64,000 bases of DNA from Agrobacterium tumefaciens (GTDB lineage Bacteria; Pseudomonadota; Alphaproteobacteria; Rhizobiales; Rhizobiaceae): positions 2,480,001 to 2,544,000 of the forward strand of contig CP048469.1 of the NCBI GenBank assembly GCA_025559845.1. The letters run 5' to 3'. The translations under genes were made by a program, and so were the position numbers. Positions within the stretch are counted from its first letter, which is position 1, and the number at the start of each line of letters is the position of its first letter. Positions 37,145 through 46,249 of the stretch are shown one piece after another. The notes beneath the pieces were generated by a model. It worked only from the letters and a program-made list of their open reading frames with translations, did not search any database and was not told the origin of the DNA.

Positions 37145-38338
37145 ATGCGATACAAATCAAAGCTTGGCCGGGTTGCTGTCCTTCTCCTTTCCGTGGCGAT
37201 CTTGCCGCTTCCGGTGCTGGCCGAAGGCGAAAGTCAGCCTTCCGCAGCACGCCAGAACCTACCCTCCATCGTCGTTGTCCACGCGGCCGAGCGACCGCTC
37301 GTGGATCGCGTCATTGCAACCGGCACCATCAAGCCGGTGGACGAGATTTATGTGCAGCCTCTGGTCGATGGCCTCTCCATCGATAAGCTGAACGCCGATA
37401 TCGGCGACCAGGTGGAAGCCAATGCGGTTCTTGCCGAACTCTCTACAGACAGCCTGATCCTGCAGAAGTGCCAGTACGAGGCCAATAAGGCCAAGGCTCA
37501 AGCCTCGCTTACCCAGTCCAAGGCGCAGGTCCTCGAGGCCGAAGCCAATCTGAACGATGCCATTCGTCAGCGTGATCGTGCCGCAAGACTCGGCCAGACC
37601 GGTTCCGGCTCAGTTTCCCAGGTCGAACAGACACAAGCCGCAGCGGAAGTCGCAAAGGCACGCCTGGATGCCGCCAAACAGGCCGTTTCGGCGGGTGAAG
37701 CGGACATCAAGGTTGTCGATGCCCAGATCGAGGACGTTGATCTGCGGTTGACACGCACGGGCGTCAAAACTCCCGTTGCCGGCATTGTCTCGGCCAAAAA
37801 CGCCAAGGTCGGCGCCGTCGCTAGCGGTGCCGGCACCCCGCTCTTCACCATCATCAAGGATGGGGCCATCGAACTGGTCGCGGATCTCTCAGAAACCGAT
37901 ATCCAGAAGATCAAGGTCGGTCAGAAAGCCTATTTGACGGTTGCCGGCGGAAGCGCGAAAATAGAAGGCAAGGTACGCCTCGTCTCGCCGACGGTGGATG
38001 CAACCACGCGCCTCGGCTCCGTGCATGTCGTATTGCCGGTTGATAGCCCAGCGCGTGCCGGCATGTACGCCAGCGCCGAAATCATCGTCGAAGAGACAAC
38101 GGCACTCTCCCTGCCTCTTTCGGCCGTGACGGCGGGACGCCAAGGCTCGACGACGCGCAAGATCGAAGGTGATGTCGTCAAGCAGGTCAAGATCGAAACC
38201 GGCATCGAAGACGGCGGTTTCATTCAGATTGTCAGCGGCATCGCGGCTGGAGACATGGTTGTCGAAAAAGCTGGAGCATTCGTCCGTGATGGCGACCGGA
38301 TCAAACCGGTAGAAGCCCAGACCACTGCGTCCAACTGA
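37145..38338 (+). CDS. RND efflux periplasmic adaptor subunit (HlyD/MFP family)
   Basis: A 397-residue protein with a signal peptide (LGRVAVLLLSVAILPLPVLA), a biotinyl-lipoyl-like domain, a coiled-coil hairpin (about residues 105-205, Ala/Gln/Lys-rich) and the second lipoyl half (TRTGVKTPVAGIVSAKNAKV). It would bridge the inner-membrane pump and an outer-membrane channel. No lipobox Cys is present, so it is probably soluble/membrane-anchored. ATG 37145 starts the signal peptide; the earlier in-frame ATG at 37076 is not supported. It is 13 bp upstream of the pump gene. No outer-membrane TolC-like gene is adjacent. Confidence 0.9.
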   Translation: MRYKSKLGRVAVLLLSVAILPLPVLAEGESQPSAARQNLPSIVVVHAAERPLVDRVIATGTIKPVDEIYVQPLVDGLSIDKLNADIGDQVEANAVLAELSTDSLILQKCQYEANKAKAQASLTQSKAQVLEAEANLNDAIRQRDRAARLGQTGSGSVSQVEQTQAAAEVAKARLDAAKQAVSAGEADIKVVDAQIEDVDLRLTRTGVKTPVAGIVSAKNAKVGAVASGAGTPLFTIIKDGAIELVADLSETDIQKIKVGQKAYLTVAGGSAKIEGKVRLVSPTVDATTRLGSVHVVLPVDSPARAGMYASAEIIVEETTALSLPLSAVTAGRQGSTTRKIEGDVVKQVKIETGIEDGGFIQIVSGIAAGDMVVEKAGAFVRDGDRIKPVEAQTTASN

Positions 38339-38351
38339 CTGAGGGAATGAT

Positions 38352-41300
38352 ATGAATTTCTCTGCATGGTCAATCCGCAACCCGATTGCGCCGCTTCTGG
38401 GCTTTGCGCTGTTGATGTTCCTCGGCATGCAGGCGTTTTACGCCCTGCCGATTACCCGTTTCCCCAATATCGACGTTCCCGTCGTTTCCGTCACCGTGAC
38501 CCAGAGCGGCGCATCGCCGTCGGAACTGGAAATGCAGGTGACGAAGGAGATCGAGGACGCCGTTGCCGCGATCAGCGGCATCGATGAAATCCAGTCGACC
38601 GTGGTGGACGGGCAGTCGACCACGACCGTGATGTTCCGCATTGAAAAGCCGACTGAAGAGGCTGTTCAGGACACCAAGGACGCCATCGACAAGATCCGCA
38701 GCGACTTGCCGGCTGATATCGAAGAGCCGATCGTCACCAAGATCGACGTCGAGGGGCAGGCAATCCAGACCTTTGCGGTTTCCTCGCCCAACATGACGCT
38801 GGAAGAGCTGTCCTGGTTCGTGGATGACACGATCAAGCGCTCGCTTCAGGGTAAGTCTGGCGTCGGAAAGGTTGACCGCTACGGCGGCGCAGACCGCGAA
38901 GTGCGTGTCTCTCTCAACCCGGCCAAGCTGGACGCCTATGGCATTACCGCCACCGAGGTGAACACCCAGCTTCGTGGCACCAATATCGATCTCGGTTCTG
39001 GTCGCGGCCAGATCGGCGGCAACGAGCAGACGATCCGCACGCTGGGCGACACGCGCAACGTGGCGGACCTCTCCAATACGACCATTGCGCTTTCAGGAGA
39101 TCGTTTCGTCAAGCTCTCCGAACTCGGCACCGTGACCGATACCTATGAAGAGCCGAAATCCTTCTCGCGCTTCAACGGCAACCCGGCCGTTACCTTTGCG
39201 GTGTTCCGCGCCAAGGGTGCCAGCGAAGTATCCGTTGCCGAAACGGTGGCCGAAAGTCTCGACCAGGTCCGCAAGGACAATCCGGATGTATCGATCCAGA
39301 TGGTCGATGATGCGGTCTATTTCACCTACGGCAACTACGAAGCAGCACTCCACACGCTGATTGAAGGCGCGATCCTCGCCGTCATCGTGGTCTTCCTGTT
39401 CCTGAAGAACTGGCGCGCCACCCTGATCTCGGCTGTCGCCTTGCCGTTGTCAGCGATCCCGACGTTCTGGATCATGGACATGCTGGGCTTTTCGCTCAAC
39501 CTCGTCAGCTTCCTGGCTTTGACACTCGCCACGGGTATTCTCGTCGACGATGCCATCGTGGAAATCGAAAACATTGCCCGCCACATCAAAATGGGCAAAA
39601 CGCCTTACCGCGCAGCGCTCGAGGCAGCGGATGAAATCGGCCTTGCGGTGATTGCGACCAGCTTCACCATCATCGCCGTCTTCGTGCCCGTGTCCTTCAT
39701 GCCCGGCATACCCGGCCAATACTTCATTCAGTTCGGCCTGACGGTTGCCTTCTCCGTGTTCTTCTCGCTGATGGTCGCACGCCTGATAACGCCATTGATG
39801 GCCGCTTATCTGATGCGTGCCGAAGATGCGATGGACGACCACCACGACAATGATGGCAGGCTGATGAAGGCCTACACGCGCATGGTCACAGCCACCACCC
39901 ACTATTGGTGGTCACGCTATCTGACCTTGCTGGGTGCCATCGCTTTCCTCGTCGGCTCCGTCTTCCTTCTCAGCGGCGTTCCCGGCAGCTTCCTGCCGCC
40001 GGATGATGCTTCGCGTGTGACGTTGTCCATCGAGTTGCCGCCAAATGCGACACTGGATGAGACCGACCGCACGACGACAGCCATCTATCACGCCATCCGC
40101 GACATCAATGGTGTGGAGAGTGTCTTCGTTCTTGGTGGCGCGTCGCCCAAGGGTGATCTCGAACTACGCCGAGCAACCGTCAACGTCATTCTCCAGCACC
40201 TCGATCATTCACTCGTCAAAATGTTGGTGAACAAGGGGCTGGGCTCAATCCCGCTGATTGGCCAATACCTTCCCAAGGTCGAAGAAACCGGACGCACACG
40301 CCCGCAATGGGATGTCGAACGCGATATCTTCGCAAAGGTCAACGCTATCCCGGATGTCCGGATCATCAAGCTGAACGACCGTGCGGAACGTGAACTGAGC
40401 TTCAACTTCCTGTCCAAGAACGAACAGGATCTGAACGACGCCGTTGGCGTGCTGGAATCGCGTCTGAGAGGATCGCCCATCCTCGCCAATGTCAGCTCGG
40501 AAGGCGCTCTGCCACGTCCTGAACTGCAGATCCGCCCACGCAAGGATGAAATTGCTCGCCTCGGCATTACGCCGCAGCAGATTTCTCAGACCGTACGCGT
40601 GGCAACCATCGGCGATATCGATGCGCAGCTTACCAAGATCTCTCTCGACGACCGGCAGATCCCGATCCGCGTGCAGGCGTCGCTCGATACCCGCCGTGAT
40701 CTGGCAACCATCCGGGCGCTGAAGATCAAGACAGCATCGGGTTCTCTGGTCCCGCTCTACAGCGTCGCCGATATCGACTATTCGGAAGGTCCAAGCTCAA
40801 TCAAGCGCAACGACCGTAACCGCGTTGTCTCCATCGGTTCCGACGTTCCCTTCGGTACCGCTCTTGATACTTCGACGGCCGAATTCAAACGCATCGTTGA
40901 AGAAACAAGGCTGCCGCCGACCGTCCGTCTCGCGGAAAGTGGCGATGCCAAGGTGCAGGGAGAAATGCAGCAAGGCTTCGTCAACGCCATGCTGCTCGGT
41001 CTGATGCTGGTGCTGGTGGTGCTCATCCTTCTCTTCAAGGATGTGATCCAGCCCTTCACCATCCTGTTCTCGTTGCCGCTTGCCATCGGTGGCGTAGCCG
41101 TAGCCCTCATCATCACGCAGAACGCACTGTCGATGCCCGTTCTGATCGGCATTCTGATGTTGATGGGTATCGTCACGAAAAACGCCATCCTGCTGGTGGA
41201 TTTCGCCATCGAGATGCGCCGACACGGTATGGAGCGGGTTCAGGCCATGGTCGAAGCGGGCCGCAAGCGCGCCCGCCCCATCATCATGACCTCGATTGCC

Positions 41301-41672
41301 ATGTCGGCCGGCATGTTGCCATCAGCGCTTGGCGTCGGCGAAGGCGGCTCGTTCCGTGCACCTATGGCCATTGCGGTGATTGGTGGCATCATCGTCTCGA
41401 CCGTGCTTTCGCTGATCGTCGTGCCCGCGTTCTTCCTTATCATGGACGACCTCTCGCGCCTGCTCGCTCATCTCTTCGGCCGCTTCGTCGGCAAGAAGGA
41501 GCACGAGGACCCTGCACTGTCCAACGAGGAACTGTCGGGCATCGCCCGTGAAAACAGTCTGGCACTTTCTTCCCTGGAGGCGCGCGTCGCCAGCATGGAG
41601 AAGGGTGGAGCAGAAAAACCCGGTGACAAGGGCGGAAAGATATTACGTCTGCCGCCATTGGCTGCCGAATAA
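38352..41672 (+). CDS. RND efflux transporter permease (HAE1/AcrB-like)
   Basis: A 1106-residue pump, somewhat longer than AcrB because of the C-terminal extension. It has twelve helices: TM1 (PIAPLLGFALLMFLGMQAFY), the proton-relay Asp pair in TGILVDDAIVEIEN of TM4, and the TM10 Lys in MGIVTKNAILLVDF. Two large periplasmic loops follow TM1 and TM7. It exports drugs or amphiphiles by proton exchange. The C-terminal tail has a short Glu/Ser-rich coiled-coil-like region. It is followed by a terminator. Confidence 0.92.
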   Translation: MNFSAWSIRNPIAPLLGFALLMFLGMQAFYALPITRFPNIDVPVVSVTVTQSGASPSELEMQVTKEIEDAVAAISGIDEIQSTVVDGQSTTTVMFRIEKPTEEAVQDTKDAIDKIRSDLPADIEEPIVTKIDVEGQAIQTFAVSSPNMTLEELSWFVDDTIKRSLQGKSGVGKVDRYGGADREVRVSLNPAKLDAYGITATEVNTQLRGTNIDLGSGRGQIGGNEQTIRTLGDTRNVADLSNTTIALSGDRFVKLSELGTVTDTYEEPKSFSRFNGNPAVTFAVFRAKGASEVSVAETVAESLDQVRKDNPDVSIQMVDDAVYFTYGNYEAALHTLIEGAILAVIVVFLFLKNWRATLISAVALPLSAIPTFWIMDMLGFSLNLVSFLALTLATGILVDDAIVEIENIARHIKMGKTPYRAALEAADEIGLAVIATSFTIIAVFVPVSFMPGIPGQYFIQFGLTVAFSVFFSLMVARLITPLMAAYLMRAEDAMDDHHDNDGRLMKAYTRMVTATTHYWWSRYLTLLGAIAFLVGSVFLLSGVPGSFLPPDDASRVTLSIELPPNATLDETDRTTTAIYHAIRDINGVESVFVLGGASPKGDLELRRATVNVILQHLDHSLVKMLVNKGLGSIPLIGQYLPKVEETGRTRPQWDVERDIFAKVNAIPDVRIIKLNDRAERELSFNFLSKNEQDLNDAVGVLESRLRGSPILANVSSEGALPRPELQIRPRKDEIARLGITPQQISQTVRVATIGDIDAQLTKISLDDRQIPIRVQASLDTRRDLATIRALKIKTASGSLVPLYSVADIDYSEGPSSIKRNDRNRVVSIGSDVPFGTALDTSTAEFKRIVEETRLPPTVRLAESGDAKVQGEMQQGFVNAMLLGLMLVLVVLILLFKDVIQPFTILFSLPLAIGGVAVALIITQNALSMPVLIGILMLMGIVTKNAILLVDFAIEMRRHGMERVQAMVEAGRKRARPIIMTSIAMSAGMLPSALGVGEGGSFRAPMAIAVIGGIIVSTVLSLIVVPAFFLIMDDLSRLLAHLFGRFVGKKEHEDPALSNEELSGIARENSLALSSLEARVASMEKGGAEKPGDKGGKILRLPPLAAE

Positions 41673-41682
41673 ATCAAAGACG

Positions 41683-41708
41683 ACGCCGGGCCCAAAACCC
41701 GGCGTTTT
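41683..41708 (+). terminator. Intrinsic terminator after RND pump
   Basis: ACGCCGGG (41683-41690) and CCCGGCGT (41698-41705) form a perfect 8-bp stem, with a T-run following. Confidence 0.8.
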
Positions 41709-41762
41709 CATTTATGCGGTCCGGCAAAAAAATTGAACGAATGTGACAGGCACGTCCGCCAT

Positions 41763-41776
41763 TTGATCGAAATCAA
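41763..41776 (+). promoter_or_regulatory. Perfect FNR/FixK box upstream of Crp/Fnr gene
   Basis: TTGATCGAAATCAA matches the FNR/FixK consensus TTGAT-N4-ATCAA exactly. Its centre is about 71 bp before ATG 41841; placed at -41.5, it would put transcription start near 41811. It suggests O2-responsive or autoregulated expression of the following regulator. Confidence 0.75.
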
Positions 41777-41840
41777 TTCCCTTTCCTCCATAGCTGCTAG
41801 TTTCATCCGCATCGGAAATTGCCGGTCGAGGGACGATGCG

Positions 41841-42623
41841 ATGAACCTTTTTCAAACAAGCGTCGGGGAGCGGGAACAAACAGGCTTCCGCGTTGCTTCG
41901 AACAACCCGGCAAACGGGTTGGGCGGGGGCCGCAGGGATATGAACAAGACAGTCAAGCTCAGCAACAAGGACCGCAACATCCTGTTGCGTGCGCCGTTGC
42001 TCGGTATTGCCGATGACGCTGCGGCCTTGCGGTTGATAGACGCCGCATCCGTAGCAAGCGCCACCGCACGCCATATCATTTTCAAGGAAGGCGAGAGCGC
42101 ACAGCATTTTTACTGCGTGCTTACGGGATATGTGCGCCTTTATCGACTGGACCGGCATGGTCGAGAAGCCGACATTCGCATTTGCGGCCCGGGAGACACA
42201 TTCAACGAATGCCTGATCTTCGGTAGCGACAGCTACCGCTTCAACGCACAAGCGGCCGAAACCACTACACTTGCCCGTTTTGATCTCGAGAGGATCAGGT
42301 TCCTCGTCGATCAGGAACCGGCAATCGCCAAGGCCATCATGCGGTGCTTGTCCAATAACGCGCTTGGCAGCATGGAATGTATCGCCAACGATCGCTTGCA
42401 GACCGCGCCGCAGCGCGTCGCCCATTATCTCGTGACCCACGGCCCCCGTGATGCCGCATCCTTTTCGCTACGCCTGCCCTTCCAGAAGAGCCTGCTCGCC
42501 GGCAAGCTTGGCCTTGCTCCGGAAGCGTTATCGCGCGCCTTCTCGTCGCTCAAGAAGGCAGGTGTGACCGTCAGAGGCCGCATCGTGCAGGTCAACGACG
42601 TCGCAGCGCTGAAACAAATCTAG
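41841..42623 (+). CDS. Crp/Fnr-family transcriptional regulator (DNR/NnrR-like branch)
   Basis: A 260-residue regulator with a cyclic-nucleotide-binding-like domain (FKEGESAQHFYCVLTGYVRL and FDLERIRFL) and a C-terminal winged HTH in LLAGKLGLAPEALSRAFSSL. It lacks the N-terminal Cys cluster of FNR, so it is probably not a 4Fe-4S O2 sensor; the PEALSRAF recognition helix is like the DNR/NnrR group that answers NO or redox. ATG 41841 has GAGGG eight bases upstream; an in-frame ATG at 41940 (227 residues) remains possible and the frame to 41733 is excluded because it crosses the FNR box. Followed by a hairpin shared with the convergent gene. Confidence 0.85.
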   Translation: MNLFQTSVGEREQTGFRVASNNPANGLGGGRRDMNKTVKLSNKDRNILLRAPLLGIADDAAALRLIDAASVASATARHIIFKEGESAQHFYCVLTGYVRLYRLDRHGREADIRICGPGDTFNECLIFGSDSYRFNAQAAETTTLARFDLERIRFLVDQEPAIAKAIMRCLSNNALGSMECIANDRLQTAPQRVAHYLVTHGPRDAASFSLRLPFQKSLLAGKLGLAPEALSRAFSSLKKAGVTVRGRIVQVNDVAALKQI

Positions 42624-42645
42624 AATTCTTCGGGGGAGGACGAAG

Positions 42646-42671
42646 GGCGGGATACCGAAAGGTGTCCCGCC
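42646..42671. terminator. Bidirectional terminator between Crp/Fnr and MBL genes
   Basis: GGCGGGATACC and GGTGTCCCGCC (11 bp with one G-T pair) with a GAAA tetraloop. It lies between convergent genes and can serve both. Confidence 0.75.
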
Positions 42672-42690
42672 TTGCTTTTGTCGCTACCCG

Positions 42691-43506
42691 TCAGTACGCA
42701 ATGAAACGATACGCGTCGTTCTCACGGGTGACGTGGAAAAACCCGCCCAGATGACCACCGGACACCAGCCAACCGTTCTCGGCAGCATCGTTCAGCGCTG
42801 TGAAGCGTGTGTCATAGGCAAGCTGCGGATCGATATCGTAAATGAAACCAACGGCCGGATCGGCAGCCTGAAGATCCGTGCTGTGCAAAACATCGCCCCA
42901 CAGCAACAGCTTGCTTGCCCCTTCGCCAATCAGGTAACCCGTTTGACCTGGCGTGTGTCCAGGCAAGGAAATTGCCTCGATCCCATCGGCAATGCGCCCC
43001 GTCGGTATCGGTCTCACCATTTGCCCGCAGATATCGAGAATTCGGGCCGCGATATCGAAGGCGCCTTGCCGTGCGGGTGGCAACTTCTGGCGCTCACTTT
43101 CATTCGTGAAAAAAGCGAGATCCGCTTCTGGAATCCATATTTCCGCATTCGGAAAATAGGGAGCGCTCCCATTGAACAGGCCAAGCGCATGATCGCCGTG
43201 GATATGCGTCAGCAGGATGCGTTTGATGTCCTTCGGTTCAATGCCCGCCGCAATCATCGCAGCACGTGCGTGTCCGTAACTGTCACCCCACGCGGTTCCA
43301 CAACCGGCATCGACCAGCGACAAACCGTCTGAACCGGACAGAACGAAACAATTGACGTCGACATCCACAGTTTGGCGATCGAAGGCGGAAAGCGCCGTCT
43401 TCAGAGCCGCCTCTCCTTCACGATGAATGAGATGGTCAATCGGCGCCTTGTAGACGCCGTCGACGAACCGCAGGACCTCGTAGGGTCCGAAATGAAGCGC
43501 AGGCAT
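42691..43506 (-). CDS. Metallo-beta-lactamase-fold hydrolase
   Basis: A 271-residue MBL-fold enzyme with THIHGDHALGL (zinc ligands), SLPGHTPGQTGYLI and GDVLHSTDL, a layout like quorum-lactone or lipase-type metallo-hydrolases. It starts only 4 bp after the ureG stop on the same strand, so it is probably the last gene of the urease transcript. Substrate cannot be deduced; esterase, lactonase and thioesterase are options. Confidence 0.85.
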   Translation of the reverse strand: MPALHFGPYEVLRFVDGVYKAPIDHLIHREGEAALKTALSAFDRQTVDVDVNCFVLSGSDGLSLVDAGCGTAWGDSYGHARAAMIAAGIEPKDIKRILLTHIHGDHALGLFNGSAPYFPNAEIWIPEADLAFFTNESERQKLPPARQGAFDIAARILDICGQMVRPIPTGRIADGIEAISLPGHTPGQTGYLIGEGASKLLLWGDVLHSTDLQAADPAVGFIYDIDPQLAYDTRFTALNDAAENGWLVSGGHLGGFFHVTRENDAYRFIAY

Positions 43507-43510
43507 TTTC

Positions 43511-44122
43511 TTACAGACCGCCCTGTTGCTTGAGGAAACCGACGATGCGGTCGATGCCGTCGCCCCGCTTCATGTCGGTGAAAACGAACGGCATTTCCTT
43601 GCGCATCCGTGTCGCATCGCTTTCCATCACGCCGAGGTCCGCGCCGACATAGGGGGCGAGATCCTTTTTGTTGATCACCAAAAGATCCGATCGGGTAATA
43701 CCAGGCCCGCCCTTGCGAGGAATTTCTTCCCCTTGGCAAACTGAAATCACGTAGATGGTGATATCGGCAAGATCGGGCGAAAACGTCGCGGCCAGATTAT
43801 CGCCGCCGGATTCAATGAAGATCACATCGAGATCGGGAAAGCGTTCATTCAGGCCGGCAATCGCCTGAAGATTGATCGTCGCATCCTCACGGATCGCCGT
43901 ATGCGGGCAACCGCCGGTCTCGACGCCGACAATGCGCTCCGAAGGCAGTGCCTGCATGCGCACCAGAGCTTCGGCATCTTCCTTGGTATAGATGTCATTG
44001 GTGACGACTGCGACGGAGTAATCGGCGCTCATCGCCTTACAGAGCTTTTCAGTCAGCGCCGTCTTGCCGGAACCGACCGGCCCGCCGATGCCGATGCGAA
44101 GCGGACCATTTCCCGATTTCAT
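43511..44122 (-). CDS. ureG: Urease accessory GTPase UreG
   Basis: A 203-residue SIMIBI GTPase with P-loop [21 protein letters not shown], the metal-binding [11 protein letters not shown] (Cys-Pro-His), [13 protein letters not shown] and NKKDLAPYV. It delivers nickel to urease in a complex with UreD/F, using GTP and Ni received from UreE. Length and motifs are fully typical. 100 bp separate it from ureF without another gene. Confidence 0.97.
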   Translation of the reverse strand: MKSGNGPLRIGIGGPVGSGKTALTEKLCKAMSADYSVAVVTNDIYTKEDAEALVRMQALPSERIVGVETGGCPHTAIREDATINLQAIAGLNERFPDLDVIFIESGGDNLAATFSPDLADITIYVISVCQGEEIPRKGGPGITRSDLLVINKKDLAPYVGADLGVMESDATRMRKEMPFVFTDMKRGDGIDRIVGFLKQQGGL

Positions 44123-44222
44123 GATGTTGTTCCCTTCGAAATGCTTCGTTTTGTTTTACCTTAGCGCGTCGCGCCACCGCTTCAAGGGCGCCATGCTGCA
44201 CCGCACCAAACCATTGGTCAGT

Positions 44223-44894
44223 TTATGAGCGGAAGAGCCGCGTCGTCTGTATCTCGTGACGCATCGTCGCCGTGTCCGCGATAATCGTCGCGCTGCCGAG
44301 GTCATCAAGCGTTGCGAGAGCCGCCCTCTCCGCGGTTTCCGCCACCCGCTTCTCACTCGACGCCAGGATGGAAACACCATCGGTCTGTCCCGCAATACCG
44401 AGCCGGATGCCGGCCGAGACGACTTGCGACACACCTGAATGCAGGTAGGCAGCGATGGCGTCCACAAGCGGCACACCATGTGCGCCCGCCACAGCGCCAA
44501 CGGTGATGGGATAAGGCGCCTGTTTCGGCAGGTGCTCGAAGACCGGATGCGGCCATGCGCGGGCAGCGGCGGCAAAAGCATTGCCGAGCAGCAGCGTCTC
44601 TCGATACCGCTCCGCGGAGCCTGCCAACGCCAGGGCAAGATCCGCCGTATCCTGCAAGACTGCGCCATCGCCGTAATGGCGCCAGCCATTGCTCAAGAAC
44701 ACGGCATCATTCCAGAGGGCGCCATGCGTCAGCAGAGTTTCCACCCAGTCACCGAGACTTGAAGCATCCCGAACCCTGCGATCCTCGACAGCTTTTTCCA
44801 AACCACCGGAGTAGGAAAAGGCCCCGACGGGAAACGCTGGCGACAGCCACGCCAGAAGACGCAACAAAGCGCCAACGTCACGATCGTCGCGCAT
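44223..44894 (-). CDS. ureF: Urease accessory protein UreF
   Basis: A 223-residue all-helical protein with the family signature AWLSPAFPVGAFSYSGGLE and LLLGNAFAAAARAW. UreF binds UreD and urease and gates nickel transfer by UreG. It begins only 3 bp after the ureE stop, showing cotranscription. Confidence 0.93.
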   Translation of the reverse strand: MRDDRDVGALLRLLAWLSPAFPVGAFSYSGGLEKAVEDRRVRDASSLGDWVETLLTHGALWNDAVFLSNGWRHYGDGAVLQDTADLALALAGSAERYRETLLLGNAFAAAARAWPHPVFEHLPKQAPYPITVGAVAGAHGVPLVDAIAAYLHSGVSQVVSAGIRLGIAGQTDGVSILASSEKRVAETAERAALATLDDLGSATIIADTATMRHEIQTTRLFRS

Positions 44895-44897
44895 GCC

Positions 44898-45395
44898 TCA
44901 GCCGTGGTCGTGGTGATGATGACCATGATCATGGTCGTGATGGTGCCCGTGCGAATGGCCGCCATGGGCGTGGTAAGCGCCGCGAACCGGCTGGAACGGC
45001 TCTTCCACATCACGCACCGTGGCGCCGAGCCCCTCCAGCATCGCTCTGATGACATGATCACGCAGGATGAGAATACGCTCGTCCTCGATCTGCGCGGCCA
45101 GATGACGGTTGCCGAGATGCCAGGCCAGTTCGATCAGATGAAGGCGATCCCTGGCCTTGATTTCAAAAAGCTTTTCATCGGCGGCACGAACCTCGACCAG
45201 ATCGCCGTTTTCCACCACCAGCAGATCGCCGTGGGCAAACAGCACCGCTTCCTTCAAATCCAGCATCACCATTTCATCGTTCTGAAGATGCAGAAGCTTG
45301 CGGCGAAGATGACGCTGATCATGGGCAAGCGTCACGTAACCGGACGGCTCGTCGGCAGGGATTCCGGCAGGAAGATAAGAGGTGACGCGCAGCAT
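44898..45395 (-). CDS. ureE: Urease accessory nickel metallochaperone UreE
   Basis: A 165-residue protein with the UreE peptide-binding N-domain ([13 protein letters not shown]) and metal-binding C-domain ([18 protein letters not shown]). It ends in a His-rich tail with 14 His in the last 24 residues, interspersed with Asp and Gly, which increases nickel storage. It passes Ni to UreG. I start at ATG 45395; the longer frame to 45800 runs through the peroxiredoxin gene and is discarded. Confidence 0.95.
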   Translation of the reverse strand: MLRVTSYLPAGIPADEPSGYVTLAHDQRHLRRKLLHLQNDEMVMLDLKEAVLFAHGDLLVVENGDLVEVRAADEKLFEIKARDRLHLIELAWHLGNRHLAAQIEDERILILRDHVIRAMLEGLGATVRDVEEPFQPVRGAYHAHGGHSHGHHHDHDHGHHHHDHG

Positions 45396-45477
45396 GATGT
45401 ATCCATTCAGAAACAGTCTTGGGGCTCGATTTTTGGCGGATTGCGAAGCCGATTTCAAGGCACCATTATCGCCAAAA

Positions 45478-45506
45478 AGACAAAGGCCCGGCATTGCTGC
45501 CAGGCC
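45478..45506 (-). terminator. Terminator after the peroxiredoxin gene
   Basis: On the minus strand GGCCTGGCA-GCAA-TGCCGGGCC (one G-T pair) is followed by TTTGTCTTTTT. It lies 26 bp after the peroxiredoxin stop, between it and ureE, and could separate or attenuate transcription inside the cluster. Confidence 0.65.
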
Positions 45507-45531
45507 CCGTCGAAAAGCTGGAAAACCGCAA

Positions 45532-46068
45532 TCAGGCTGCAGCGCGCGCCTTGAGGCTTTCCAGAATGTTCTGCGGCGAGGAAACGCCGTAGGGATCGGA
45601 TTCGCAATTGTCCGAATAGCCTTCTTCCTCAAACCACTGCTCAACGACACCGTCGTTAATGACAGCAGCGTAGCGCCAGGAGCGCATGCCGAAACCGAGG
45701 TTGTCCTTGGCGACCAGCATGCCCATCTTGCGGGTGAACTCACCCGAACCATCAGGAATGACCTTGACGTTTTCGAGGTTCTGACCCTTGGCCCATGCAT
45801 TCATCACGAACGCATCGTTGACCGACAGGCAGTAGATTTCGTCAACGCCGAGCGCACGGAAATCGCCTGCCAGCTTTTCGAAATCGGGAAGCTGGAAGGT
45901 CGAGCAAGTTGGCGTGAACGCACCCGGCAGCGAGAAGAGAACGACCTTCTTGCCCTTGAAGTAATCGTCCGAGGTCATGTCCTGCCAACGGAACGGGTTC
46001 GGGCCGCCAACGGCCTCGTCGCGAACGCGCGTGCGGAAGGTAACGGCGGGCACTTTCTTGCCGAGCAT
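45532..46068 (-). CDS. Peroxiredoxin (Prx5-like, thioredoxin fold)
   Basis: A 178-residue peroxiredoxin with the peroxidatic Cys in [16 protein letters not shown] and the Prx5-subfamily features [17 protein letters not shown] and [15 protein letters not shown]. It reduces peroxides using thiol reductants; further Cys (DNCESDP) may resolve the disulfide. It is inserted between ureC and ureE on the same strand, with its own 181-bp upstream gap and a terminator, so it may be an independent unit rather than a urease gene. Confidence 0.93.
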   Translation of the reverse strand: MLGKKVPAVTFRTRVRDEAVGGPNPFRWQDMTSDDYFKGKKVVLFSLPGAFTPTCSTFQLPDFEKLAGDFRALGVDEIYCLSVNDAFVMNAWAKGQNLENVKVIPDGSGEFTRKMGMLVAKDNLGFGMRSWRYAAVINDGVVEQWFEEEGYSDNCESDPYGVSSPQNILESLKARAAA

Positions 46069-46249
46069 GTCTGATCTCCTTGTCTGGCGTTATAGCGCGG
46101 CAGAGCTTGGGAACAATCCGCGCGGAATTTATGGGCTTCGCTTATCGCAAAACCTGCTGCGATGCAGCAGAAAAAACGCAAAAAACGTCCACCGGACAAC
46201 TGCTATGCACAATTGTCATCTCTGCGAACGACCGAGCTCGCAAAATTCC

